A stretch of DNA of 12,129 bases from contig CAJTYV010000053.1 in the NCBI GenBank assembly GCA_910584195.1, positions 1-12,129 on the forward strand, in the 5' to 3' direction. Positions within the stretch are counted from its first letter, which is position 1, and the number at the start of each line of letters is the position of its first letter. Below the pieces are notes generated by a model. The model did not search any database. It saw nothing but the letters and a program-made list of their open reading frames with translations, and had not been told where the DNA came from. Below, piece by piece: positions 1 to 7,490 of this stretch. The translations under genes were made by a program, and so were the position numbers. This DNA comes from an uncultured Ruminococcus sp. (lineage in GTDB: Bacteria; Bacillota; Clostridia; Oscillospirales; Ruminococcaceae).

Positions 1-642
1 GATTTGTGGTTTCCTATCACCGGACAGCAGGGACATGGAAGCCGGAATATTCAAAAAGGCACTGTCCGCAATATAAGGCACATTCAAAATCACTTCACTC
101 TGCTTAATCACTGTTTGATAAAACAGATAGCTCTCAATTTTATTCACATTCGCACCTAAATTAAGGTGCTTTATGACCGCATAGCCAAAGGGAGTGAAAT
201 AAAACTCACTGATAGGAAACGCATCAACCGCATTGTAATTCAGTGTCCCAATCGTGGAGCGCCTAAAAGTGTCTTCCCCAAATTGCACAATGCTTTCCGG
301 GATAGTTACGGTCTTGATCTCCGTGTCCTCTAATTTCCCTGTGAGCCTTGTTACCGTATACCCCTCAATTTCTCCGGGAATATCCAGCACAATCTCCACA
401 ACATCCGCCCCCACCGTAAACTCATAGACTTCTGCTGTACCGTCCTCAAACCCTTTCCATTTGTACGTTACCCCATGGGAGTCAGTAAATGAATCCGTGA
501 CCGCTGCCACCAATTCCTCCCCGCCGGATGCACGGGGCGTTTCCTCTGTCTGCGCCGATACAGTCTACATGCCCCATCCCTGCCAAAACAGCAGAACCGC
601 AAACAGCACCAGCAAACCACATAGCTTCTTTTTTCTTTGCAT
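1..642 (-). pseudogene. BspA-type leucine-rich-repeat surface protein, 5' part, with in-frame TAG in the signal peptide
   Basis: The gene runs off the left edge of the window, so only its N-terminal part is visible. The ATG at 642-640 is preceded by a good ribosome binding site (AAAGGAG, about 7 bases upstream). It opens a classic export signal: MQRKKK, then a hydrophobic run ending near GWGM. Codon 26 (567-565) is TAG. The same frame then stays open to the window edge. The text after the stop begins TVSAQTEE, which looks like a signal-peptidase site (VSA before Q). Further in, the pattern TVTIPESIVQFGEDTF matches the LRR_5/BspA repeat (IP..v..Ig..aF) found in clostridial cell-surface proteins. 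CAG to TAG would be a single base change. I read it as a nonsense mutation in an adhesin-like secreted protein. Suppression or a sequencing error could also explain it. No function beyond surface LRR protein can be assigned. Confidence 0.72.
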
Positions 643-890
643 AGCAATCTCCTTTCCGCAAAATTTTGTTATCGCCTACAGGGAATAAATTGCATGCAAG
701 TGTCAGTACAGGAAAAAGAAAACAAAAAAAGAATGTCCTTTGTATTTCTACAACAAATAGGACATTCTCTTTCACTAATAAACTTTCTGACTTTCTTAAT
801 AAACTTGTCTGACCAAAACTCAATCTGATCTTAATCTAATTGAAAAAATAAAATGAGACATGAAGCATCAAAATAATATATCTGTATATC
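643..890. other. Intergenic region with no gene
   Basis: This 248-base spacer separates the LRR gene from the DUF262-AlbA_2 gene. It holds the terminator at 724-768 and a near-identical tandem pair, AATAAACTTTCTGA at 777-790 and AATAAACTTGTCTGA at 798-812. The 3' untranslated region of the DUF262 gene fills the rest. A promoter for the LRR gene should lie in 650-720, but I see no convincing -35/-10 pair. Short open frames here have no ribosome binding sites and look like chance. Confidence 0.6.
724..768 (-). terminator. Intrinsic terminator of the MmeI-like/DUF262-AlbA_2 cassette
   Basis: On the minus strand AGAATGTCCT (768-759) pairs perfectly with AGGACATTCT (739-730), enclosing a loop of about 19 bases. 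A run of seven T (730-724) and further T-rich sequence follow. It lies about 120 bases after the stop of the DUF262-AlbA_2 gene and before the LRR gene on the same strand, so it should separate those two transcripts. On the plus strand the run after the stem is CTCTTT, which is much weaker. Confidence 0.8.
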
Positions 891-2672
891 TCACATAAAT
901 TTTGCAAAAAATGTCGGCATTTCCGGGGCCGAGACTGGCTCTGGATCATTATTAGCACCTGTTCTAGTGTAATAGTTGTTCTCAAACATTACCGCCCCAT
1001 TATCACTGACTATTTTTATGATGATCACCGCCCTCCCGTAATAATTCACCATTCTCATTTTTGTACCAATTTGTCTCCTATAATGTTCATCTAATGGCAT
1101 CTGTTGTAAAGCATTTTTGATTTGCGAAAAATACGAATCATAATCGTTATTATAAAAACAAGATACCTCTCCATCAATTCCTGTAATATAAAAATTCCCC
1201 ACTTTAATATATTCCACTTCATACCTTCGTGAAATTTTCTCCGCATCCTCAAACTTATCTGCTACACCTATTAAAACGTATCCAGTTGCATTTTTCCCGG
1301 AATTTCCCATAGCCGTCAAAGTTTTAAATATCTTGCTTATTAATTGCTCATTCCTTTTACCATTAGCCAAGTCATGTATACCTTGTTTGAAATCGTATTG
1401 CGCATTTTCTGTTTTTGACTGCTTTAATAAAGTCTCTATTTCAGTTGCGTATGAATAGTGCATTGGATCGGCTTCTGTCCGTTCCACAAATGCCGATTTC
1501 AAAATTGAAACGGTTTTTGTCACCACTTCCGTTTTCTCTTTTGCACTCCACGCACCACCTCCACCAGAAATAATCATTGTGCGATCAGCAATATTAAATA
1601 ATTTCTCGTAAACCTCATCATAGTCCAAAATCTTCATTTCATCTTTTATAAGCAATTCGTACAATGATAAAAATAATGATTGAAAATATCTTGGTCCTCT
1701 GTATACTTTTTGATTAAGGATATGCTGCATTATTGTATGTTCTTTACCAAAAAATATCTTTTTTATTTCATCTATTATGTAAAGGAATTGGGTACTTATG
1801 GTTTCTGTTCCCCTTACTTGAATTGCCTTTTCAGTTTTGTAACCACGACTATCCTCTTCTTCAGCATCAATATAATAATATGCATCCAACACACTTACTC
1901 TTGATGGCGGCATAGTTTCTGCAACCATTGCGCCCACTAAGTCACCTACTATTTCTTCATCTATTGATAATCTCAGATCTTTTTTATCAATAATATTCTG
2001 TTTTACCCAAAAAACATCATCTGCGTTTATTCCATATTTATTTCCGTCCTGTTGAATACTTATATCTTTCATCTGATCTAAAAGAAGCACATCATCATGA
2101 GATACATCTCCCCGCATTTTCGTTGATAAAACTCGTACTAATTCTGCAAATTCACCTGTAGCACCCGCCTGTCTTATTTCTTGTCTCGAAAGATGCTTCC
2201 CATTTGAATTAATTCTTCTAAAAACCTCATCTATAATATCAGGATTATCTTCATCATAACTTGAAAATGGCAATTCATAACTTGCAATATTGACACAAGA
2301 TGTTCGATCCAAAATCGGGGTATGCTGTTTTAAGATATTTTCATCCAATAACTGTTTTGTTAATGCTGTTGATGATAAGTCAAAATAATATCCATCTATC
2401 TCATATTCGTTTTCGATAAAGCCAAATATAGCATTCAGCCTTTGCATTCCATCTATTATTTCTTGTCTGCGCTGACCCTTATACTCATTGACAGAAAAAA
2501 GGAATAATGGTACTGGGTATCCATTTTTTAATGAATCAACAAATGCTTCTTTTTCATTTTTGTTCCAGACAAGTTTTCGTTGATACCTACGATTTACTAA
2601 ATAAATTCCATTCCTGTAGTCCTCATACGCCCGCTCCACTGTTTTCCCATTGATTTTTGGCTGCAATCCCAT
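891..2672 (-). CDS. DUF262 (GmrS/ParB-like) protein fused to a C-terminal Schlafen AlbA_2 domain
   Basis: This 593-aa protein has two recognisable parts (numbering from the GTG at 2681). Residues about 20-170 are DUF262, the ParB/sulfiredoxin-fold NTP-binding domain of GmrSD-type restriction proteins. Its marks are YQRKLVW (33-39), IIDGMQRLNAI (75-85, where DGMQRL replaces the usual DGQQRL) and FRRINSNGKHLSRQEIR (154-170). A poorly conserved helical middle follows, with a GGGG turn near 373-376. Residues about 413-585 resemble the Schlafen AlbA_2 domain: E425 then D430-FK, GYVLIGVAD (467-475) and YTRTGANNDP (571-580). AlbA_2 modules bind nucleic acid, and in Schlafen proteins they can be RNases. 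The DUF1524/HNH nuclease that usually accompanies DUF262 is absent. The ATG at 2672 is the better start, because AGGAG lies 10 bases upstream, whereas the GTG at 2681 would directly abut that site. The gene follows the MmeI-like gene by about 140 bases, so co-transcription is likely. A role in phage defence is inferred from domains and context. Confidence 0.85.
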   Translation of the reverse strand: MGLQPKINGKTVERAYEDYRNGIYLVNRRYQRKLVWNKNEKEAFVDSLKNGYPVPLFLFSVNEYKGQRRQEIIDGMQRLNAIFGFIENEYEIDGYYFDLSSTALTKQLLDENILKQHTPILDRTSCVNIASYELPFSSYDEDNPDIIDEVFRRINSNGKHLSRQEIRQAGATGEFAELVRVLSTKMRGDVSHDDVLLLDQMKDISIQQDGNKYGINADDVFWVKQNIIDKKDLRLSIDEEIVGDLVGAMVAETMPPSRVSVLDAYYYIDAEEEDSRGYKTEKAIQVRGTETISTQFLYIIDEIKKIFFGKEHTIMQHILNQKVYRGPRYFQSLFLSLYELLIKDEMKILDYDEVYEKLFNIADRTMIISGGGGAWSAKEKTEVVTKTVSILKSAFVERTEADPMHYSYATEIETLLKQSKTENAQYDFKQGIHDLANGKRNEQLISKIFKTLTAMGNSGKNATGYVLIGVADKFEDAEKISRRYEVEYIKVGNFYITGIDGEVSCFYNNDYDSYFSQIKNALQQMPLDEHYRRQIGTKMRMVNYYGRAVIIIKIVSDNGAVMFENNYYTRTGANNDPEPVSAPEMPTFFAKFM

Positions 2673-2753
2673 TCTTATCACTCTCCTATATGATTTATTG
2701 TTATTAAATTTATTACCTCAATAAGCTAATTACCATATCACTTACGTCTACAA

Positions 2754-2759
2754 ATTATA
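2754..2759 (-). promoter_or_regulatory. Possible internal promoter -10 before the DUF262-AlbA_2 gene
   Basis: A perfect minus-strand TATAAT lies about 80 bases upstream of the DUF262-AlbA_2 start, in the A/T-rich gap after the MmeI-like gene. No good -35 hexamer is seen 16-18 bases upstream of it. It may be a weak internal promoter or chance in A/T-rich sequence. No terminator is visible in the gap, which favours read-through from the upstream gene. Confidence 0.3.
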
Positions 2760-2820
2760 TCAAACCTTCTTATTTTCTCATCTGAAGCAAATACCCTACT
2801 ATGATTATCAATCTCTTATC

Positions 2821-5574
2821 CTAGTTCTCCACCCTCTTTTGATACAGCTTCATCAATTCTGCCACACAGCTTGTCTCTGTCATCTCCTTTATTGAAAAGC
2901 CATAGGCTCGCATCACTGCTTTGTCGTTTTCCTGGTGTGCCTTGCGCAGTTCCGGGGGCATCAACAATTCATCATATAAATCTGCAAGCGTGCTGTTCGG
3001 ATAAAGTGTACGGGCATCCAGAATATCCTTTGCCGTCTGTTCAATTTTTGTGCGCTGTTCTTCTGTCGGCTCCGGCCATGGGAAATTGTTATAAACAACA
3101 TCCTTGGAATAGCTGTAATCACTTTTCAATCTCATACAGGTAGTCCGCATCCACGCCATATGTACATTGGAAATGATGATGCCAAATTCATATAAGTCAG
3201 CATCCGGGATAATCTGCACCCTGTCTGTCACAATCGTCCCCGCCTTTACAAAACCCATGGGAACATATCGCCTTGTCTGTGAGGATACCCTGGGTACAAT
3301 TATAAAATCTTTATCTGTTGGCTGTGTCCTCTGCGCAAATAGCGTAGGTGTGGCGGCAAATTTTCTGATTCCCTCCGCAATACTTTCTTCCCTCGCTGTT
3401 TTACATCCCTTTATACGCTCCATAACCAGCGGACACTTTTTTAGTTCCTCCGGTGCTGCATCAACCAGCCATAAGCACCACCGCTTTTTCCCGTTTATGT
3501 ATTCCGTTGCACCCAGCAGTGGACGGATAAACTTGCGGGAGTTAGGGTCTCTTATTAAAAAATCATCTATTTCATCATCTTCAATTATTAGATTTCCTCC
3601 ATCAGCAGGCTTATTTCCATATATCATCTTCGGCACTTTGCATATCGGCGTATTTCTGCTGCGGACTAATATGTTGTCTCCATCTATCAGATAACAATTT
3701 ATATTCTCAGCAATCCATTTCTTGCCGTTATCAAATAGAAGTTTCCGGGAGCGGTTAAATTTGGCGAAACCTACAATCACACAATGTACATGAGCTTTAA
3801 TACTGGCTTCACTATCCCATACAAAAGTCTTATGCGCAAAATTGATAATGTCGCCCTGCATAAAGTCCCAAAATCTTGATACTGTCTCCCCCTGTACAAT
3901 AGAATTTGTTGATACAAAAGCAGCCTCAATCTTTGTATCCCTCATATAATCTGATGCTTTCTTATACCAGCCGCAGACAAGATCAAGATTTTTGACACCG
4001 GGAAATATTTGCTGCATATCCCTTTTCTGCTCTGCCGTCATGAAAGTAAAACCGTGAAACGGCGGGTTTCCCATAATATAGGACATACGGTAATTGGGCA
4101 CTATATCACCCCAATCCAAACACAGGGCATTTCCCTCTATGATATTGGCATATGATTTCAGTGGGAGGAAATCAAGGCTCATATGCACCACATCCTCCGT
4201 CTCTTTCATCATCTGGCTCTCTGCAATCCAAAGAGCCGTTTTCGCCACGGTCACGGCAAAGTCATTAATCTCTATACCATAAAACTGACTGATAGAAACC
4301 TGAATGGGATGATAACCCTCCAGTCCGCCAAATACAATCTGCCCACGCTGCAATAACTCCAAGACCTCATTTTCCAACCGCCGCAGGGAAATATAAGTTT
4401 CAGTTAGAAAATTTCCACTGCCACAGGCAGGGTCAAGGAATGTAAGGCCGGATAATTTCACTTGGAAATCACGGAGCTTTTTGTCTCGTGTACGATCTAC
4501 TGTAATTTCTTTAATTTTTTCAAGTTCTCCTTTCAGCTCGTCAAGGAACAGCGGATCAATGACCTTATGTATATTATCAAGAGAAGTATAGTGCATCCCT
4601 CCGCTGCGCCGGGTTTCCGGATTCAATGTACTTTCAAACACAGCCCCAAAAATCGTAGGGCTGATTTCGCTCCAGTCAAAATCACCGCTTGCTTTCTGAA
4701 GCAGAAGATTTTTAATATTTTCATCAAAACGTGGAATGATGATTTTTTCGTCCGCAAACAAGCCCCCGTTTACATACGGAAAAGAAGCTAATTCTTCATC
4801 CATATAGGGATCTCTGTCCTCTTGTTTGGTATCCAGTACAAGAAAAAGCTTTATCAGCGCATCCCGCATATCTCTTGCCTCAAAACGGGCCAGATAATTA
4901 TGAAATTTTGCGTGTCCCCCAAAGATTCCGGCATCCTCTGCATACAGGCAGAACACAAGCCTGACACAGAGCATATTCAAACTTTTCAAATTTTCCGGCT
5001 CAGATGGGTCCTTATATTGTTTCAGAAGCGCATCATACAGCACCCCCACCAACTCTCCGGCCTGCAGGGAGATTTCCATTTCCTTTTTGACGTTGCTGTC
5101 CCCCGTATCTACCAAAAAACCAAGACGGTAATATTCTGTCCCCAAGTTCTCCAGTAAAATCACTTCCGGCTCACCGGACGGACGCTCCATATCATAAACA
5201 TGAAACTCCTTGAAATTACAGGTTACAATCCAGCGTGGGCGCAACGAGTAAGGAAGTTCTGCCGAATACCTCTTTGCTTGCTGAAATGGAGTCAGCAAAG
5301 TGCCGTCTGACTGGCGGATAGGCTTCTTTAAGTCCTTATCAATCCCCTTCTGCTCAATCAGGACATGGGTAGCCTGTATACTGCCATCAATAAAGCTGGT
5401 GTGATCCAAATGCACTTGTTCCTCAAATGTGATAAACTGTTCCGGCTGCTCTACACCAAAAACATTCCGCAATAATGCCATCCAAAATGGCTGACTCTCG
5501 CCCTTTTCATATCCTTTTCCATTCCAGTCTGCCGCAAACTGCTTGGCGGCATTCCTCTGCTGTGCATCCGTCAT
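2821..5574 (-). CDS. MmeI-like single-chain restriction-modification enzyme (type IIL/IIG, N6-adenine methyltransferase plus nuclease)
   Basis: This 917-aa protein is almost exactly the length of MmeI (919 aa) and shows the same domain order. The N-terminal region (about 1-130) carries a PD-(D/E)XK-like nuclease signature, D63 then E74-Q-K76 in VLIEQKG. A helical linker covers about 180-310. The SAM-dependent methyltransferase core has GMHYTS (326-331), motif I FLDPACGSGNFL (379-390), FYGIEIND (431-438) and the catalytic motif IV NPPF (503-506), typical of N6-adenine methylation. Residues about 620-800 would be the target-recognition domain, and NNFPWPEP (829-836) marks the C-terminal part. 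In this family one chain both methylates one strand of an asymmetric site and cuts unmodified DNA a fixed distance away. The recognition sequence cannot be read from the sequence. The ATG at 5574 has GGGAGG 8 bases upstream. All visible catalytic residues are intact, so it should be active. It is the first gene of the minus-strand cassette. Confidence 0.9.
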   Translation of the reverse strand: MTDAQQRNAAKQFAADWNGKGYEKGESQPFWMALLRNVFGVEQPEQFITFEEQVHLDHTSFIDGSIQATHVLIEQKGIDKDLKKPIRQSDGTLLTPFQQAKRYSAELPYSLRPRWIVTCNFKEFHVYDMERPSGEPEVILLENLGTEYYRLGFLVDTGDSNVKKEMEISLQAGELVGVLYDALLKQYKDPSEPENLKSLNMLCVRLVFCLYAEDAGIFGGHAKFHNYLARFEARDMRDALIKLFLVLDTKQEDRDPYMDEELASFPYVNGGLFADEKIIIPRFDENIKNLLLQKASGDFDWSEISPTIFGAVFESTLNPETRRSGGMHYTSLDNIHKVIDPLFLDELKGELEKIKEITVDRTRDKKLRDFQVKLSGLTFLDPACGSGNFLTETYISLRRLENEVLELLQRGQIVFGGLEGYHPIQVSISQFYGIEINDFAVTVAKTALWIAESQMMKETEDVVHMSLDFLPLKSYANIIEGNALCLDWGDIVPNYRMSYIMGNPPFHGFTFMTAEQKRDMQQIFPGVKNLDLVCGWYKKASDYMRDTKIEAAFVSTNSIVQGETVSRFWDFMQGDIINFAHKTFVWDSEASIKAHVHCVIVGFAKFNRSRKLLFDNGKKWIAENINCYLIDGDNILVRSRNTPICKVPKMIYGNKPADGGNLIIEDDEIDDFLIRDPNSRKFIRPLLGATEYINGKKRWCLWLVDAAPEELKKCPLVMERIKGCKTAREESIAEGIRKFAATPTLFAQRTQPTDKDFIIVPRVSSQTRRYVPMGFVKAGTIVTDRVQIIPDADLYEFGIIISNVHMAWMRTTCMRLKSDYSYSKDVVYNNFPWPEPTEEQRTKIEQTAKDILDARTLYPNSTLADLYDELLMPPELRKAHQENDKAVMRAYGFSIKEMTETSCVAELMKLYQKRVEN

Positions 5575-5638
5575 ATATGAGACCTCCCAAAATCTTCTAT
5601 GAAAGCTTTTTCTTTATTAACAATACCCAATTATTCAT

Positions 5639-5667
5639 ATTATACATTTACAGCCTCTATAGCGCAA
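5639..5667 (-). promoter_or_regulatory. Probable promoter of the MmeI-like gene
   Basis: On the minus strand TTGCGC (5667-5662) and a perfect TATAAT (5644-5639) are separated by 17 bases. The -10 lies about 65 bases upstream of the MmeI-like start codon. It is back to back with the plus-strand promoter at 5800-5828, so the two units share a 288-base divergent control region. Confidence 0.55.
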
Positions 5668-5799
5668 TCAATAAAAAAAGATTTTGCACTAACTTCCTAC
5701 TTTATTTCAAAAATGCTTTTCCCACAGTATACCATACCATTTTAAGCGCCTCCATTATCCCTTATATTGTGTCAAGCGCAAAAATACTCCAATATATAG

Positions 5800-5828
5800 T
5801 TGCATACAACTTGTTTATATGCTATACT
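5800..5828 (+). promoter_or_regulatory. Promoter of the unrecognised zinc-ribbon gene
   Basis: TTGCAT (5800-5805), a 17-base spacer and TATACT (5823-5828) match a vegetative promoter, and TGC just before the -10 gives an extended -10 element. Transcription should start near 5835, giving a short leader with the ribosome binding site GGAGG. Confidence 0.7.
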
Positions 5829-5862
5829 TTTAGAACATACATTCGCATTGAACGGAGGAATT

Positions 5863-7332
5863 ATGAATAGAAAAAGCACAGCTTCCAACCAAAGGCTACT
5901 GATTACCCAGCAAGAAATGGTGTTGATAAAAAATAGTGACGAAGCAACAAATGTTGATTTATACGGAAACTTATTTGACTGCATTCAGGACTATAAAAAG
6001 CTGTCAAAATCAAACCTGGATAACAATATGGCATTTTGTCAAAAAGCAAAAACCGTATTGACAAACCCAGACAACCGCAAAGTTATGATGGGAAAAATCA
6101 AGAGTGAGTGGCATTCTTACAAAAACTGTGATATTGTTGATGCTTTGGTTAATTGCCAGCTATGCGGACGCCCCAACAGATATGTCTATTATATTCACAA
6201 TAAAATTACCAATGTCGATTTACATATTGGCTCAGACTGTGTGAGAAATTTTACGGACATTACGGGAATCAAGCAGCAAAAGAAACGATTATCACAGTTA
6301 AAAAAAGAGCAGGAACAACAAAAACGAAAAATAGATTTTGAAGTGCTGGAGGGGGACGACTCAAGTTTTATTGAAGACGCTGAAAATAAATTTAACAATT
6401 TTCCGATCTTACTGCCCCACAAAATATATTCCGATTTAAAAGAACGAATCTCTCAAATTGCTCTTTTAAAATCAGCGTATATCAAAAACGGCGGAGATTT
6501 GGATGAAACATTTTCTTCCTACTGCAGCCTGAAAAGTATCATTATGGAATTATTTTCATCTGCCGAACATTATCACAACTCCGTTGCCGGCAATCCGTTA
6601 CTCTGTGATAAACGTACCGCTGAATGGCTGCTGAAAAAAAACAAGACCATTTGGGAAATGGTCTCTAAAAACGGCGGCATATTTTGCGCAGATACTTTAA
6701 AAATGGTTTGCGATGAAAGATATGTGTCACAAAAAATAATGTTGATCCTGAGACACATGCGGGATAAAGATTTGCAGTTGTTACAGGTAAGCAAATTATA
6801 TATTCATTTCTCTATAAAAAATGAGCGCTATGTATATCCTGTGACATTTACTGTTCCTATCAGCTATTTTATGGAACATATCGGGTGCTATGCGCTTACA
6901 GATAAAGAGTATACCTTCAATAAGGAAAGCTTATCACATGTTGCAATCGAAAATACAAGTAATAATTTTCACGCCCTTTATAACAGCGTATTTGAAATTT
7001 TAAAGCAAAACGGATACGATTTTATTATAGAGGAAAAAACAGCACAGGCATACTGGAAAAAATTATCTCAACTGGAGAAAAAAAGCCAATGGAGCAACCG
7101 TGTTATTTCTTCCAATCCGATGTACAAAAGATCCAGCACTACTACCTTTTTTACTGCCTTATCCCCTTTTCTGTTGAAAGATGAAAATTATATGGATAAT
7201 AATTTCAGTGAAATCATAAAAATCATGGAAAGAGGACAAGCCTGGATAACTCAGAAAGAGAAAAATGACCGGGAAGAAGCTGCCAAATATGCCAGAGGCA
7301 TACAGAAGCAAAAAGAATTTATTCCTTATTAG
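5863..7332 (+). CDS. Unrecognised 489-aa protein with a zinc-ribbon-like Cys motif and a coiled coil
   Basis: I do not recognise this family. The ATG at 5863 has GGAGG a few bases upstream and a strong promoter. A longer reading from the TTG at 5800 would place the start inside the promoter. Residues 98-126 contain a probable metal site: NCQLCG (C98, C101) and, 25 residues later, GSDC (C126). C89 or H121 could be the fourth ligand. A very basic, charged helix follows at about 134-157 (KQQKKRLSQLKKEQEQQKRK), likely a coiled coil. The rest is mixed helix and strand without known motifs, ending in a charged helical tail (465-485). There is no signal peptide or membrane segment, so it is probably cytoplasmic. 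It stands alone on the plus strand between the MmeI-like cassette and the ApeA-like gene. A nucleic-acid-binding role in defence or regulation is only inference. Confidence 0.8.
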   Translation: MNRKSTASNQRLLITQQEMVLIKNSDEATNVDLYGNLFDCIQDYKKLSKSNLDNNMAFCQKAKTVLTNPDNRKVMMGKIKSEWHSYKNCDIVDALVNCQLCGRPNRYVYYIHNKITNVDLHIGSDCVRNFTDITGIKQQKKRLSQLKKEQEQQKRKIDFEVLEGDDSSFIEDAENKFNNFPILLPHKIYSDLKERISQIALLKSAYIKNGGDLDETFSSYCSLKSIIMELFSSAEHYHNSVAGNPLLCDKRTAEWLLKKNKTIWEMVSKNGGIFCADTLKMVCDERYVSQKIMLILRHMRDKDLQLLQVSKLYIHFSIKNERYVYPVTFTVPISYFMEHIGCYALTDKEYTFNKESLSHVAIENTSNNFHALYNSVFEILKQNGYDFIIEEKTAQAYWKKLSQLEKKSQWSNRVISSNPMYKRSSTTTFFTALSPFLLKDENYMDNNFSEIIKIMERGQAWITQKEKNDREEAAKYARGIQKQKEFIPY

Positions 7333-7355
7333 CAGCCCTCCAATTCCATTTGAGC

Positions 7356-7390
7356 CTGCGCTTTCCCTCTAAAACCGAGGAAAAGCGCAG
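7356..7390 (+). terminator. Stem-loop after the zinc-ribbon gene, possible terminator
   Basis: CTGCGCTTT (7356-7364) pairs with AAAGCGCAG (7382-7390), and CCTC pairs with GAGG further in after one mismatch, leaving a 7-base loop. It starts 24 bases after the stop codon. Only TTTC follows on the plus strand and no T-run follows on the minus strand. It is therefore a weak or stability-type terminator, possibly used by both converging genes. Confidence 0.5.
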
Positions 7391-7490
7391 TTTCACATAA
7401 ATGTTATCTGCAAGCAGCCTCAAATGCCTAACAAATCAGAAAAATTTACCCGCTCCCATTATCGCAATTCGGCACAAAAGTTTTCTTCCC

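Larger units (their letters stand above)
5575..5862. other. Divergent intergenic control region
   Basis: This 288-base A/T-rich stretch lies between the MmeI-like gene (minus) and the unrecognised zinc-ribbon gene (plus). It holds a good promoter for each direction. No regulator gene, clear operator palindrome or tRNA is seen in it. The hexamer AAGCGC occurs twice about 30 bases apart (near 5744 and 5774), which is not enough to call an operator. Confidence 0.55.

Noticed and set aside
482..823. A 113-aa minus-strand open frame over the LRR gene start
   Set aside because: It reads the LRR gene region in another frame and crosses the terminator. The LRR frame has the signal peptide, ribosome binding site and repeat motifs.
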